Shown piece by piece: positions 44,384 to 53,011 of a DNA stretch of 64,000 nt. Position numbers and translations under genes: made by a program. Every line of letters starts with the position of its first letter. Within the stretch, counting starts at the first letter, position 1. The stretch comes from Streptomyces spongiicola (GTDB taxonomy: Bacteria; Actinomycetota; Actinomycetes; Streptomycetales; Streptomycetaceae), in assembly GCF_003122365.1 (NCBI RefSeq), contig NZ_CP029254.1, forward strand, positions 5,109,501 through 5,173,500, read 5' to 3'. The notes under the pieces were generated by a model. That model saw nothing but the letters and a program-made list of their open reading frames with translations, did not search any database and had not been told where the DNA came from.

Positions 44384-44816
44384 GGTCCTGCGGGGACGCT
44401 GCCGGCGGTCCTGCGGGGACGCTGCCGGCGGTCCTGCGGGGCCGGGGCTCGGGTGTCCCGGGCCGTCTGCGGGCGGGGGCTCGGGTGTCCCGGGCCGTCT
44501 GCGGGCGGGGGCTCGGGTGTCCCGGGCCGTCCGCGGGCCGGGGGTTCATCACCTTCGGGGCCGTGTGAGCGGCGCGGGCCGGGGCGCACCACCCCGCCTT
44601 GCGCACGGTTTCTCCGGCCCGGGGGTGGCGTCGACGGTGCCCGCTGCTCGCCGCCCCTTCGGGACGTGCGCCCGGCCCGGGGGCGTGGGCAGGGGACGGG
44701 CTCAGGCAGGGGAGCGCCCGGCCCTCGCCCGGTAGCGCCCGGCCCTCGCCCGGTACCGCCCGGCCCTCGCCCGGTACCGCCTGGCCCTCGCCCGGTAGCG
44801 CCCGGCTCTCGCCCGG
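44384..44816. repeat. Three consecutive minisatellites in a convergent spacer
   Basis: The 700-nt gap between the VanW-like gene and the leftward SirB1-type gene has no supported gene and three arrays. A 23-nt unit (GGTCCTGCGGGGACGCTGCC start) occurs 2.5 times from 44384. A 32-nt unit starting CTCGGGTGTCCCGGGCCG occurs about three times from 44448. A 21-nt unit (GCGCCCGGCCCTCGCCCGGT plus A) occurs about five times at 44714-44816. The last 200 nt (to 45027) are Pro/Arg-like low complexity. Confidence 0.85.
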
Positions 44817-45027
44817 GCGCCCGGTCCGGGGCCGCCCGGTCCGCTCTCGGCAGGGGTGCCCCGGCCCATCCCGGGCTGTACGCACGGCCTGGCCCGGCCC
44901 GCCCCGGCCTGCCCCGGGCTCTTACGCACGGGCCCCCCTCAGCCCGGCCCGCCCCCGGCCGTACGCACGGCTTGCGCGACCGCGCGCGCCTGAGCGTCGC
45001 GGCCGTACGGCTCGGCCCGTCCACCGC

Positions 45028-45867
45028 TCAGTTCAGCATCGACCTGGCCGCGTGCGCCTTCCGCCGGATCGCCGCCGCCGTCGACGGTTCGACCGCCGAG
45101 ACGACGTCCGCGTACGCATCCATCTCCGCCGCCCCCGCGAGGAAGTCGCCTCGCTGGACCAGGAGTTCGGCCCGGTCGTAGCGGAGGCGGGCCGGGTGCG
45201 AGGGGAGGAGGAGGGAGAGTTCGACGGCCCAGAGGGCTACGGCCGTGTGCTCGGGGCGGCCGGAGGCCCAGGCGCGGATGTTGTTGAGGACGCGGAGGAC
45301 GATCTCCAGCGGGCCCGCCGGGGTCATCGCCGAGGGGTCGAGCGGGGTGCCCGTGGTACCCGCGACGAGGAGTTCCGCGTCCGGTCCCGTCAGCAGGCGG
45401 CCGCCCGCGAAGGGGTCCGCCATCACCGGGTTCCCCGGGTCGCCGAAGCCGACCACGAAGTGGCCCGGGAGGGCCAGTCCGTACACGGGCGCGCCGGCGC
45501 GGCGGGCCACCTCCATCCAGACGACCGAGAGCAGGATCGGCAGGCCGCGGCGGCGGCGCAGTACCTCGTGCAGGAGCGAGGACTCCAGCCGCTGGTAGCA
45601 GTCGGGGGTGCCGTGGAAGCCGCAGCGCTCGCCGAGCAGTGACGACAGCGCTGCCACCCAGTTGTACGGGCCGGTGATCCCGTAGGGCAGCAGTCCCGCG
45701 AGCCGGTCCAACTCGATCCCGGCGGCGTCGAGTTCCGCCTCGTCCAGCCGCGGATCGGCCTCCGCGCCCACGAGCAGGCAGAGCGTTGCCAGGTCGGGCC
45801 GTTCGGAGCGGGCCTCCTCGGCGAACCGGCGACGCCGGTCCGCGGCCCCGGGGTGCGGCGGTCGCAT
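45028..45867 (-). CDS. SirB1 family (transglutaminase-like core 2) protein
   Basis: A 279-residue protein of the SirB1/Transglut_core2 family. Characteristic segments are NWVAALSSLLGERCGFHG, DCYQRLESSLLHEVLRRRRGLPILLSVVWMEVARRAGAPVYGLALPGHFVV and DPFAGGRLL. The C-terminal third resembles TPR-like helices (NNIRAWASGRPEH and RYDRAELLVQRGDFLAGAAEMD). Enzymatic activity is unproven in this family. The ATG at 45867 begins MRPPHPGAADRRRR; a longer frame upstream overlaps the GNAT gene and is rejected. Probably co-transcribed with the GNAT upstream (17 nt gap). Confidence 0.85.
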   Translation of the reverse strand: MRPPHPGAADRRRRFAEEARSERPDLATLCLLVGAEADPRLDEAELDAAGIELDRLAGLLPYGITGPYNWVAALSSLLGERCGFHGTPDCYQRLESSLLHEVLRRRRGLPILLSVVWMEVARRAGAPVYGLALPGHFVVGFGDPGNPVMADPFAGGRLLTGPDAELLVAGTTGTPLDPSAMTPAGPLEIVLRVLNNIRAWASGRPEHTAVALWAVELSLLLPSHPARLRYDRAELLVQRGDFLAGAAEMDAYADVVSAVEPSTAAAIRRKAHAARSMLN

Positions 45868-45884
45868 ATGCGTCTCGTACCCGC

Positions 45885-46892
45885 TCAGGAAGATCGGGAG
45901 TATCGGAAGTGGTGGTAGAGGTGGTGGATCGTGAATCCCATCCCCTCGTACAGGGCGCGGGCCCCGTCGTTGTCCGACTCGACCTGCAACCACGCCGCCG
46001 AGGCCCCCTCGGCCATTGCCCGTCGTGCGAGTGCCGCCATCACGGCCCTGGCGAGCCCCTGCCTCCGCTGCGCCGGGTCCACCTCCACCGCCATGAAGCC
46101 GGCCCATCGTCCGTCGACGACACACCGGCCGATTGCCGCCGGGGTATCGGACTCACCGGGAATGGTGGCGAACCACACTGACGGTCCGCTCCCCAGTACT
46201 TTCAGCACATGTGGGCCCGGCACACTGAACCGCTGGTAACGCCTCAGCCAGAGTTCGTCCGGCGAACGGGCCAGCCGCACCCGCGCCACGTCCGCTTCCA
46301 GATCGCCCACCTGCGCCAGCCCACCGACGCGCAGTTCGGCGCTCACCTCCCGCTCCCAGCCCCGTTCCGCCAGTCCCGCGCAGAGCCGCTCCTGGGTCCC
46401 CTCCGCGCCGGTCGCCGTCTGGACGTACGCCGAAAGCCCGCGTCGGGCGTACCAGTGGCGTACCCGCGTCAGGGCGCCGTCCAGGGGTATCCCCGGGTCG
46501 CCGAGCGGCAGCACCGAGTTCGCCCGGCGGGTGAAGCCGGACGCCGCGCGCAGCACCCACTCGCCCAGCGCCTCGGTCTCGACCGGCTGCCAGGCGCGGG
46601 CCGAGACATGCGCCAGCTCCTCGAAGGACGCAGCCGGCACACCCCGCCGACGGGCCGGCGCCGCGGGCACGACCTTGCCGGCGACCAGCGAGGATTCCGG
46701 GATGCGGACGGTCTCCCCGGTCCTGCGGGTGATCAGCAGCACACCCCCGGTCCACGATCCGAGAACGCCGACCACGTCGGTGAACCTCGCCGACTCGTCC
46801 GACGATTCGGCGCGCCGCCGCACCGATACGCGTTTTCCCACGTCAGAAGGGGTGATGCGGACCTCCAGTCGTCCGCGTGCAGAGAATTCCAC
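45885..46892 (-). CDS. GNAT family N-acetyltransferase with N-terminal SH3-like domain
   Basis: A 335-residue protein. Residues 1-75 form a small beta-barrel-like domain (EVRITPSDVGKRVSVRRR, VVGVLGSWTGGVLLITRRTGETVRIPES). A GNAT domain covers about 230-335, with the acetyl-CoA loop QRRQGLARAVMAALARRA and the closing DNDGARALYEGMGF. The middle looks like a second, degenerate GNAT copy. It should acetylate an amine; the substrate is unknown. GTG at 46892, preceded on the minus strand by AGGAGGGGAGG. It diverges from fdxA. Confidence 0.88.
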   Translation of the reverse strand: MEFSARGRLEVRITPSDVGKRVSVRRRAESSDESARFTDVVGVLGSWTGGVLLITRRTGETVRIPESSLVAGKVVPAAPARRRGVPAASFEELAHVSARAWQPVETEALGEWVLRAASGFTRRANSVLPLGDPGIPLDGALTRVRHWYARRGLSAYVQTATGAEGTQERLCAGLAERGWEREVSAELRVGGLAQVGDLEADVARVRLARSPDELWLRRYQRFSVPGPHVLKVLGSGPSVWFATIPGESDTPAAIGRCVVDGRWAGFMAVEVDPAQRRQGLARAVMAALARRAMAEGASAAWLQVESDNDGARALYEGMGFTIHHLYHHFRYSRSS

Positions 46893-47031
46893 AGCTCAGG
46901 CCTCCCCTCCTGTTCGGATCATCCCCGGGAACGGAGATACTAGGTGCGGGCATCGACGACGCCGCGCTCCCGCGCAGCCCCGCGGCGAGCCGCAGACCGG
47001 ACGCCGCGCCCTACCGAGGAGGAACGACAGC

Positions 47032-47352
47032 GTGACCTACGTCATCGCGCAGCCTTGTGTCGACGTCAAGGACAAGGCATGTATCGAGGAGTGCCCCGTC
47101 GACTGCATCTACGAGGGCCAGCGGTCCTTGTACATCCACCCGGACGAATGCGTCGACTGTGGTGCCTGTGAGCCGGTCTGCCCGGTCGAGGCGATCTTCT
47201 ACGAGGACGACACTCCCGAGGAGTGGAAGGACTACTACAAGGCGAACGTCGAGTTCTTCGACGAGCTCGGCTCGCCCGGTGGCGCCTCCAAGCTGGGTCT
47301 GATCGAGCGCGACCATCCCTTCATCGCCGCGCTGCCGCCGCAGAACGGCTGA
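47032..47352 (+). CDS. fdxA: 7Fe ferredoxin
   Basis: A 106-residue ferredoxin with one [3Fe-4S] and one [4Fe-4S] cluster. The first cysteine set is CVDVKDKACIEECPVDC and the second CVDCGACEPVCP. The acidic C-terminal extension (EEWKDYYKANVEFFDELG and LIERDHPFIAALP) is typical of actinobacterial FdxA. It carries electrons in the cytoplasm, often to P450s or nitrate/sulfite enzymes. GTG at 47032 with GAGGAGG 8 nt upstream. Longer upstream frames overlap the divergent GNAT and are spurious. Confidence 0.96.
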   Translation: MTYVIAQPCVDVKDKACIEECPVDCIYEGQRSLYIHPDECVDCGACEPVCPVEAIFYEDDTPEEWKDYYKANVEFFDELGSPGGASKLGLIERDHPFIAALPPQNG

Positions 47353-47430
47353 CCGCACGTCCCCGGTCCCGTACGGTGCGTCCGCCGTGCGGGACCGCGG
47401 CGTTTGCGCCGGCCGCCGAGGCCCGGCGCG

Positions 47431-47490
47431 CCGCGGAGCCGATTCCGCCGCCGCGGAGCCGATTCCGCCGACGTGGAGCCGATTCCGGAA
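47431..47490. repeat. 20-bp tandem repeat, three copies
   Basis: CCGCGGAGCCGATTCCGCCG at 47431-47450 and 47451-47470, and a diverged copy at 47471-47490. CCGGAACCG and CACGGCGG duplications follow. The array lies in the 235-nt fdxA-dapC spacer. Confidence 0.85.
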
Positions 47491-47587
47491 CCGCCGGAAC
47501 CGCCGGCACGGCGGCACGGCGGCCGGTACGCCGCGGCCGGCGTGCACCGGTCGGCGTACCGCCGTACGAAACGAGAGAGTGAGCACC

Positions 47588-48685
47588 GTGTCCGCCGTAT
47601 CGTCCCGACTCCCCGACTTCCCGTGGGACAAGCTGGAGCCGTACAAGGCGGCTGCCGCGGCCCACCCGGACGGCATCGTCGACCTCTCCGTCGGCACACC
47701 CGTCGACCCGGTCCCGGAGCCGGTCCGGCAGGCCCTTGTCGAGGCCGCGGACTCCCCCGGCTATCCGACGGTGTGGGGAACGCCCACGCTGCGGGACGCG
47801 CTGGTGTCGTGGTGTGAGCGGCGGCTCGGCGCGGTGTCCCTCGCCCACACCAATGTGCTGCCGGTCGTGGGGTCGAAGGAACTGGTGGCCTGGCTGCCGA
47901 CCCAGCTCGGTCTGGGTGCCGGCGACAGGGTCGCCTACCCGCGCCTGGCCTACCCGACCTACGAGGTCGGAGCGCGACTCTGCGGGGCGGAGCCGGTCGT
48001 CTACGACGACCCGGTCGCCGACCTCGACCCCGCCGGTCTGAAGCTCCTGTGGCTGAACTCGCCGTCCAACCCGACCGGCCGGGTCCTCGCCCGGGAGGAG
48101 CTGGTCCGGGTCGTCGCGTGGGCGCGCGAGCACGGCGTGCCGGTGTTCAGCGACGAGTGCTATCTGGAGCTGGGCTGGGAAGCGGAGCCGGTCTCCGTGC
48201 TGCACCCCGATGTCTGCGGCGGTACGTACGAGGGGATCGTCTCCGTCCACTCGCTGTCCAAGCGCTCCAACCTCGCGGGCTACCGCGCGGCCTTCGCCGC
48301 AGGCGACGCGGCCGTGCTCGGGGAGCTGCTGAAGATCCGCAAGCACGGAGGGATGATGACGCCCGCACCGGTGCAGGCGGCCACGGTCGCGGCCCTCGGC
48401 GACGACACGCACGTCGCCGAGCAGCGCGCCCGGTACGCGGCCCGGCGTCGCGCGCTGCGCGAGGCCCTGCTGAAGCACGGCTTCCGGATCGAGCACAGCG
48501 AGGCGAGCCTCTATCTGTGGGCGACGCGGGACGAGCCGTGCTGGGACTCGGTGGCACACCTGGCGGAGCTGGGCATCCTGGTCGCGCCCGGCGACTTCTA
48601 CGGCGAGGCGGGGAAGCGCTTCGTACGAGTCGCCTTCACGGCGACCGACGAGCGGGTCGAGGCGGCCGTCAAGCGTCTCGGCTGA
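47588..48685 (+). CDS. dapC: Succinyldiaminopimelate transaminase
   Basis: A 365-residue class I/II PLP aminotransferase that makes N-succinyl-L,L-DAP in the succinylase route to DAP and lysine. Visible are PGYPTVWGTPTLRDALVSW, VGSKELVAWLP, the NSPSNPTGR loop, DECYLELGW and the PLP lysine in SVHSLSKRSNLAGYR. It follows fdxA, as in many actinomycetes. The next enzyme, DapE, is encoded 3 kb downstream; dapD is not in the window. The GTG at 47588 was chosen for GAGAGAG 8 nt upstream; a GTG at 47579 is possible. Confidence 0.93.
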   Translation: MSAVSSRLPDFPWDKLEPYKAAAAAHPDGIVDLSVGTPVDPVPEPVRQALVEAADSPGYPTVWGTPTLRDALVSWCERRLGAVSLAHTNVLPVVGSKELVAWLPTQLGLGAGDRVAYPRLAYPTYEVGARLCGAEPVVYDDPVADLDPAGLKLLWLNSPSNPTGRVLAREELVRVVAWAREHGVPVFSDECYLELGWEAEPVSVLHPDVCGGTYEGIVSVHSLSKRSNLAGYRAAFAAGDAAVLGELLKIRKHGGMMTPAPVQAATVAALGDDTHVAEQRARYAARRRALREALLKHGFRIEHSEASLYLWATRDEPCWDSVAHLAELGILVAPGDFYGEAGKRFVRVAFTATDERVEAAVKRLG

Positions 48686-48689
48686 CGGG

Positions 48690-48950
48690 CAGGGCTACGG
48701 GCACCGCTACCGGCACGGGCACGGGCACGGGCACCACCCGGCACGGGGACGGGCGGAGACAGGCGCGGGACGGGCACCGCTACCGGCACCGACACGGCTA
48801 CAGGCACGGGCGGAGACGGGCACCGGCACGGCTACAGGTACGGGCGGAGACCGGCACGGGCACTACCGGTACGGGCGGAGACGGGGCCGGGGCACGGGGC
48901 CGGGGAACCGGTACCAGGTACCCGGCGGCGGACGTCCCGGTCACGGCCCA
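48690..48950. repeat. GGCACC/GGCACG minisatellite after dapC
   Basis: About 260 nt of degenerate repeats of GGCACGG, GGCTACAGGCACGG and ACGGGCGGAGAC, with many GGTACC and GGCACC variants. The array begins right after dapC. The following 170 nt up to the terminator have no supported gene. Confidence 0.8.
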
Positions 48951-49123
48951 CCGCTCCCGGGGGGACGGCGGGCGCCGGCGGCGTGTGGATGCCGGTCGGC
49001 CTGCCCGCACCGGTGCCGTGCGTACCGGCGTCGTCCCGCGGGCACACAGGGCGGTGCCGTGCGGCGACCGGTGCCGCACGAGCCGGCCGTCGGCAGCGGC
49101 GGAGCCGGTACGGCCCCGGGGCA

Positions 49124-49172
49124 TACGGCAGGGCCCTCGGGAGCGTGCACCGCTCCCGAGGGCCCTGCCGTA
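49124..49172. terminator. Very strong bidirectional terminator, 22-bp perfect stem
   Basis: 49124-49145 (beginning TACGGCAGGGCC) and 49151-49172 are perfectly complementary over 22 bp, with a TGCAC loop. It lies between the convergent dapC and secreted-protein genes, 22 nt beyond the latter's stop codon. Confidence 0.9.
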
Positions 49173-49193
49173 CGCGGGGGACCGCCGGGTGGA

Positions 49194-49676
49194 TCAGAGG
49201 GGCAGCCCCTGCATCGGCAGCCCGCCCACCGGAAGCCCGCCCACCGGCAGCGCGGCACCGGTGTCCGGGAGGCCGCCGCCGGCCAGCCCCTGGGCGGCGG
49301 GCAGCCCCTGGGAGGCCGCCGAGGTGGCGGTCTCGCCGAGGACGCCGGCGGTGCCGCCCGCGGCCTGCCCGGCGGTCTCCTGGGCGGCCGGGAGCCCGGT
49401 CCGGGCCGCGCCGCCCAGGGTGCCGGCGGCGGCCGGGAGCGTGGTGCCCACCACCTTGCCGCCGGCCTCGTTGGCGGTGCCGGCGGCCTCGCGTGCGGTG
49501 CCGTCGACGGCGGAGCCGGCCGCGTCTCCGTCGAGCTGGGTCAGGCCGCCGTTGCCCAGGTCGCGGGTGGGGAGGTCCACGGCGTTCGCGGAGCCGGCCG
49601 CACCGACCACGGGAGCTGCCCCGGCGGCGACGAGCAGCGCGGCACGGGCGATCCGGCGGGTCAGGGGGAGGGACAT
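49194..49676 (-). CDS. Secreted low-complexity protein of unknown function
   Basis: A 160-residue exported protein. A signal peptide (LTRRIARAALLVAAGAAPVV core) has a probable cleavage site after SANA near residue 32. The mature part is almost entirely Ala, Gly, Thr, Leu and Pro with loose GLPAAQ/AAGT repeats and ends in GLPVGGLPMQGLPL. There are no cysteines and no enzymatic motif. Similar Streptomyces proteins are, as I recall, sometimes labelled ATP-binding without basis. ATG at 49676 with AGGAG 5 nt upstream on the minus strand. Confidence 0.8.
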   Translation of the reverse strand: MSLPLTRRIARAALLVAAGAAPVVGAAGSANAVDLPTRDLGNGGLTQLDGDAAGSAVDGTAREAAGTANEAGGKVVGTTLPAAAGTLGGAARTGLPAAQETAGQAAGGTAGVLGETATSAASQGLPAAQGLAGGGLPDTGAALPVGGLPVGGLPMQGLPL

Positions 49677-50167
49677 GATGCTCCTTCGACGAGAGAACGT
49701 TGGGTGGTGACCGAGGTCGGTGTCCGGCGATCGGACGCACTGACAACCGCTCGGAGGGCCGGGAAGGTTGCGGTGACGCAAGGTAAAGAGTTTGCAATGC
49801 ATCGCATTATCTGCTGTGGACAAAGCCGGGCGAACAATATGCCCGCGAACGGTCTGCTGAACCGTCACTTCGCCGATGCTGCAAGGGAATTGCCGCTGCG
49901 GGGCGCATTGGTCCGAACGCTTGGGAAAATCTCACTGCGGTGTGCGCCGCATTACCCGTAAGGGTGGTCGTTAGGACGGTTGCGCTATCGGGAGAGGCGT
50001 GTTCATGACCGGAATACGCCTCTTGCCGCCACCGGGCCGGACGCGTGGCGGCCCCGCCGCCCCGGCACCGGGGCGCCGCCCTGGCCCCCTCGGAAACCCT
50101 CGTGTTCCCCGGAGCGGTCCCGGGCCGGGATGCGGGCACCGGGCCCGCGGTTCAGCGCGCGAGCCGG
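49677..50167. other. Partly AT-rich spacer without a supported gene
   Basis: 49750-49990 is noticeably less GC-rich than its surroundings and holds the promoter region of the leftward secreted-protein gene. No -35/-10 pair is clear enough to assign. 50000-50167 is GC-rich, and no gene is supported in it. Confidence 0.4.
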
Positions 50168-50296
50168 AGCCATGGCCATGCACACGGATCGACCCGTGCG
50201 GCCTCCCGCGAGCCATGGCCATGCACACGGATCGGCCCGTGCGGCCTCCCGCGAGCCATGGCCATGCTCACGGTCCAGCCCGTGCGGCCTCCCGCG
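50168..50296. repeat. 43-bp tandem repeat, three copies, with CATGGCCATG palindromes
   Basis: Units start at 50168, 50211 and 50254 with exactly 43-nt spacing; each has AGCCATGGCCATGC near its start and GTGCGGCCTCCCGCG at the end. The third unit is slightly diverged. The palindrome CATGGCCATG recurs at fixed phase. The array ends at the 3' end of the leftward transglycosylase-like gene. Confidence 0.9.
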
Positions 50297-50298
50297 GT

Positions 50299-51270
50299 TC
50301 AGCGCGCGAGCCGGATCCGTACCCCCGTGCCGTCCGGCCCCTCCGTGCGCCAGCCCTCGCCGGCCTCCTCGGCGTTCCAGATCCTTCCGGCGAACGCGAC
50401 CTCGGAGATCCCCAGTTCCGACGCCTTCGCCACGGCCCAGTGGGCCAGCTCCCAGCCGCGGCGGTCGGCGTCACCGGCGTCACCGGAGTCGCCGGAGTCC
50501 TCGGCGGCCGAGGTGACGGGAACCGTCAGTTCCGTGGTCTGCACGGAACCCGCCCGGCCCTTGCCGTCGGCTGCGGGAAGGACCCCCGGGCCGAAGGAAC
50601 GCCTCAGCTCGGAACGCAGCTTCGCCGGGTCGCCGGTCTTGGCCGGGGGCGCCGCCGTGCAGGTCAGGGAGGCCGAGGCGCGTCCGGTGAGGGCCGCGGA
50701 GAGCAGCGCGGCATCCGGCTCGTGCTTGGCGTAGGCCTGCGGGAAACCGCTGCGCTGGACTCGCTGGGCGGCCACCGTGAGCGGCAGCCTCGAGTAGCCG
50801 GGCACCTCGGCGAGGTGGTCGTAGAACGCCCCGGCGGAGAAGACCGGGTCGAGGATCTGCTGCGGGGTCCCCCAGCCCTGCGAGGGGCGCTGCTGGAAGA
50901 GCCCCAGGGAGTCGCGGTCACCGTGCCGGATGTTCCGCAGCGCGGACTCCTGGAGGGCCGTCGCCAGGGCGATGGTGACCGCCCGTTCCGGCAACCCCTT
51001 GGTGGTGCCCACCGCGGAGATCGTGGCGGCGTTGGCGGCCATCTCCGGGCTGAGTCGGTACGAGGCGCCGCCGCCGCCGCCGCCGTCCGTCCCGTCCGCG
51101 CCGGGGCGGTCCGGGTCCGCTGCGTCGCCGGAGCGGACCACGCAGCGCGGCGCGCCGTCGCGGCTCACGTAGTGCACGACCACATAGGCGACCAGGCCCA
51201 GCAGCACGGCGAACGCGGCCGCCAGACGAAGGGCGCGGCCGCGCCGGGCGGGGGAGGCGGTCTCGGTCAC
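50299..51270 (-). CDS. Membrane-anchored lytic-transglycosylase-like protein
   Basis: A 323-residue protein with a short basic N-terminus, one membrane helix (LRLAAAFAVLLGLVAYVVVHYV, about 14-35), a Gly-rich linker and an extracellular domain. TIALATALQESALRNIRHGDRDSLGLFQQRPSQGWG resembles the catalytic region of lysozyme/SLT-like folds, with the glutamate in ALQES. YDHLAEVPGYSRLPLTVAAQRVQRSGFPQAYAKHE continues it. The C-terminal 100 residues are disordered, then form a small domain. Role: probably peptidoglycan remodelling. GTG at 51270 with no ribosome site; leaderless. Confidence 0.82.
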   Translation of the reverse strand: MTETASPARRGRALRLAAAFAVLLGLVAYVVVHYVSRDGAPRCVVRSGDAADPDRPGADGTDGGGGGGASYRLSPEMAANAATISAVGTTKGLPERAVTIALATALQESALRNIRHGDRDSLGLFQQRPSQGWGTPQQILDPVFSAGAFYDHLAEVPGYSRLPLTVAAQRVQRSGFPQAYAKHEPDAALLSAALTGRASASLTCTAAPPAKTGDPAKLRSELRRSFGPGVLPAADGKGRAGSVQTTELTVPVTSAAEDSGDSGDAGDADRRGWELAHWAVAKASELGISEVAFAGRIWNAEEAGEGWRTEGPDGTGVRIRLAR

Positions 51271-51277
51271 GGCGCCC

Positions 51278-51283
51278 ACCGTA
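51278..51283 (-). promoter_or_regulatory. -10 element for a leaderless transglycosylase-like transcript
   Basis: On the minus strand TACGGT ends exactly 7 nt before the GTG at 51270. Confidence 0.6.
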
Positions 51284-51747
51284 CTGGAGCGCCGGGGGCG
51301 CCCGGGCGGGCACCTCGTACGGCCTTCGGCGGGCCGGTGGGGCCCGCGGCGCGGAACCGGGGCCGTAAGGGCGCGTCCTGCAGCCGTCCCGCAGTCGTCC
51401 CGCAGTCGTCGGGCCGCGCGGTGCCCGCCCGGCCCGGGCCCCCTCGGGCGCGCCCAACCCCACAGCGGCGCACCCGCCCGAGGCCCGGCGGCGCACCGCC
51501 GTCCGGCAGGGGCGCGGCGCGGGCCGCCGAGGACTGCCCCGCCATCCCCGGCGGGCGCACGGCGACGGCTGCGGCACCTCGTCGCGTCGTCCAACCGTCC
51601 GGACCCACCCGGCACGAGGACGACCCTCCGCCTCGCGGCGCCCCGCGCCCCGCGCCTGGCGCCGCGGGCCGCGCCACCGGGATACCCGGACACCGCGTCT
51701 GGCGCCGCGGCCGGGCTATCGGGACACCGCGCCACCGGGGCAGGCCT

Positions 51748-51753
51748 TAGGGT
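51748..51753 (+). promoter_or_regulatory. -10 element for a leaderless dapE transcript
   Basis: TAGGGT lies exactly 7 nt before the dapE ATG at 51761, which has no ribosome site. Confidence 0.6.
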
Positions 51754-51760
51754 CGGGACC

Positions 51761-52840
51761 ATGCCCCAACGCGCGCTCGACCTCACCCTCGACGGCCCGG
51801 CACTCACCGCGCTGCTCGTCGACTTCCCGTCGGTCAGCGGAGACGAGAAGCCCCTCGCCGACGCGATCGAGCAGGCGCTCCGCGCCCTGCCCCATCTCAC
51901 CGTCGACCGGCACGGCAACAACGTGGTCGCCAGGACGAACCTGGGCCGGGCCGAACGCGTCGTCCTGGCCGGGCACATCGACACCGTGCCGATCGCGGGC
52001 AACGTCCCCTCCCGGCTCGACGACGACGGCGTCCTGTGGGGCTGCGGTACCTCGGACATGAAGTCGGGTGTCGCCGTACAGCTGCGGATCGCCGCGACCG
52101 TTCCCGAGCCCAACCGGGACCTGACGTTCGTCTTCTACGACAACGAGGAGGTCGCGGCACACCTCAACGGTCTCGGGCATATAACGGCCGCCCACCCCGA
52201 TTGGCTGGAAGGCGATTTCGCCGTGCTGCTGGAGCCCTCCGACACCCAGGTGGAGGGCGGCTGCCAGGGAACACTGCGTGTCCATCTCCGTACGACGGGA
52301 GAGCGCGCACACTCCGCACGCAGCTGGATGGGGTCGAACGCCATCCACGCCGCAGGTCCGATCCTGGCCCGGCTCGCCGCCTACGAGCCCCGCCGTCCCG
52401 TGATCGACGGGTTGCGGTACCACGAGGGGCTCAACGCGGTCGGGATCGAGGGCGGTGTGGCCACCAACGTCATCCCCGACGAGTGCACCGTGGTGATCAA
52501 CTACCGCTACGCCCCCGACCGGACCATGGCCGAGGCCGAGGCCCATGTCCGCGAGGTGTTCGCCGACTGCGCCGTGGCCGAGTTCATCGTCGACGACCAC
52601 ACCGGCGGGGCGCTGCCGGGTCTCTCGCATCCGGCCGCCGCCGCGTTCATGAAGGCCGTCGGCGGTGTCCCGCGGCCCAAGTTCGGATGGACCGACGTGT
52701 CGCGCTTCAGCGCGCTGGGCGTCCCCGCGGTCAACTACGGACCGGGCGACCCGATCTACGCCCACAAGCGGGACGAGCATGTGGCCGTCGACAGGATCAC
52801 GCACTGTGAGGAGCGCCTGCGGCGGTGGCTCACCGTGTGA
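51761..52840 (+). CDS. dapE: Succinyl-diaminopimelate desuccinylase
   Basis: A 359-residue M20-family metalloenzyme that hydrolyses N-succinyl-L,L-DAP to DAP for peptidoglycan and lysine. The zinc ligand H72 lies in AGHIDTVP and bridging D99 in GTSDMKSG. The catalytic/zinc glutamates are E129/E130 in YDNEE, with a further ligand in LLEPSD. The dimerisation domain contains ERAHSARSWMGSNAIH, and the final zinc His is in YAHKRDEH. It acts after DapC, encoded 3 kb upstream. Confidence 0.95.
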   Translation: MPQRALDLTLDGPALTALLVDFPSVSGDEKPLADAIEQALRALPHLTVDRHGNNVVARTNLGRAERVVLAGHIDTVPIAGNVPSRLDDDGVLWGCGTSDMKSGVAVQLRIAATVPEPNRDLTFVFYDNEEVAAHLNGLGHITAAHPDWLEGDFAVLLEPSDTQVEGGCQGTLRVHLRTTGERAHSARSWMGSNAIHAAGPILARLAAYEPRRPVIDGLRYHEGLNAVGIEGGVATNVIPDECTVVINYRYAPDRTMAEAEAHVREVFADCAVAEFIVDDHTGGALPGLSHPAAAAFMKAVGGVPRPKFGWTDVSRFSALGVPAVNYGPGDPIYAHKRDEHVAVDRITHCEERLRRWLTV

Positions 52841-53011
52841 CGGCGGGCGCCCGCTCCACCGCGCGGATCGGGGGCGGGCCACCCCGTGGCGATCACCGGA
52901 TGAACCGCCGCGCCCGGACTTCCCCGTATCCGACCACCGGAATTTCGCTCGTGTCCACCTCCGGCGACCTACCCTGACCTGGAACGTGCACCACAGCGGA
53001 GGGAGCAGGTC

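Larger units (their letters stand above)
51271..51760. other. 490-nt divergent spacer
   Basis: Two leaderless promoters mark its ends. Between them are short repeats (GTCCCGCAGTC twice near 51388, CTGGCGCCGCGG twice near 51657 and 51700) and no supported gene. Long frames on both strands here are composition artefacts. Confidence 0.5.

Noticed and set aside
44599..45642. 347-codon plus-strand frame over the minisatellites
   Set aside because: Generated by the 21-nt repeat, and then runs antisense through the SirB1-type gene.
48049..49710. 553-codon plus-strand frame after dapC
   Set aside because: It begins inside dapC in another frame, passes through the GGCACC repeats and a 22-bp terminator stem, and is antisense to the secreted protein gene.
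50168..50296. CRISPR-like short repeat
   Set aside because: The whole 43-bp unit repeats without variable spacers, so it is a tandem repeat.
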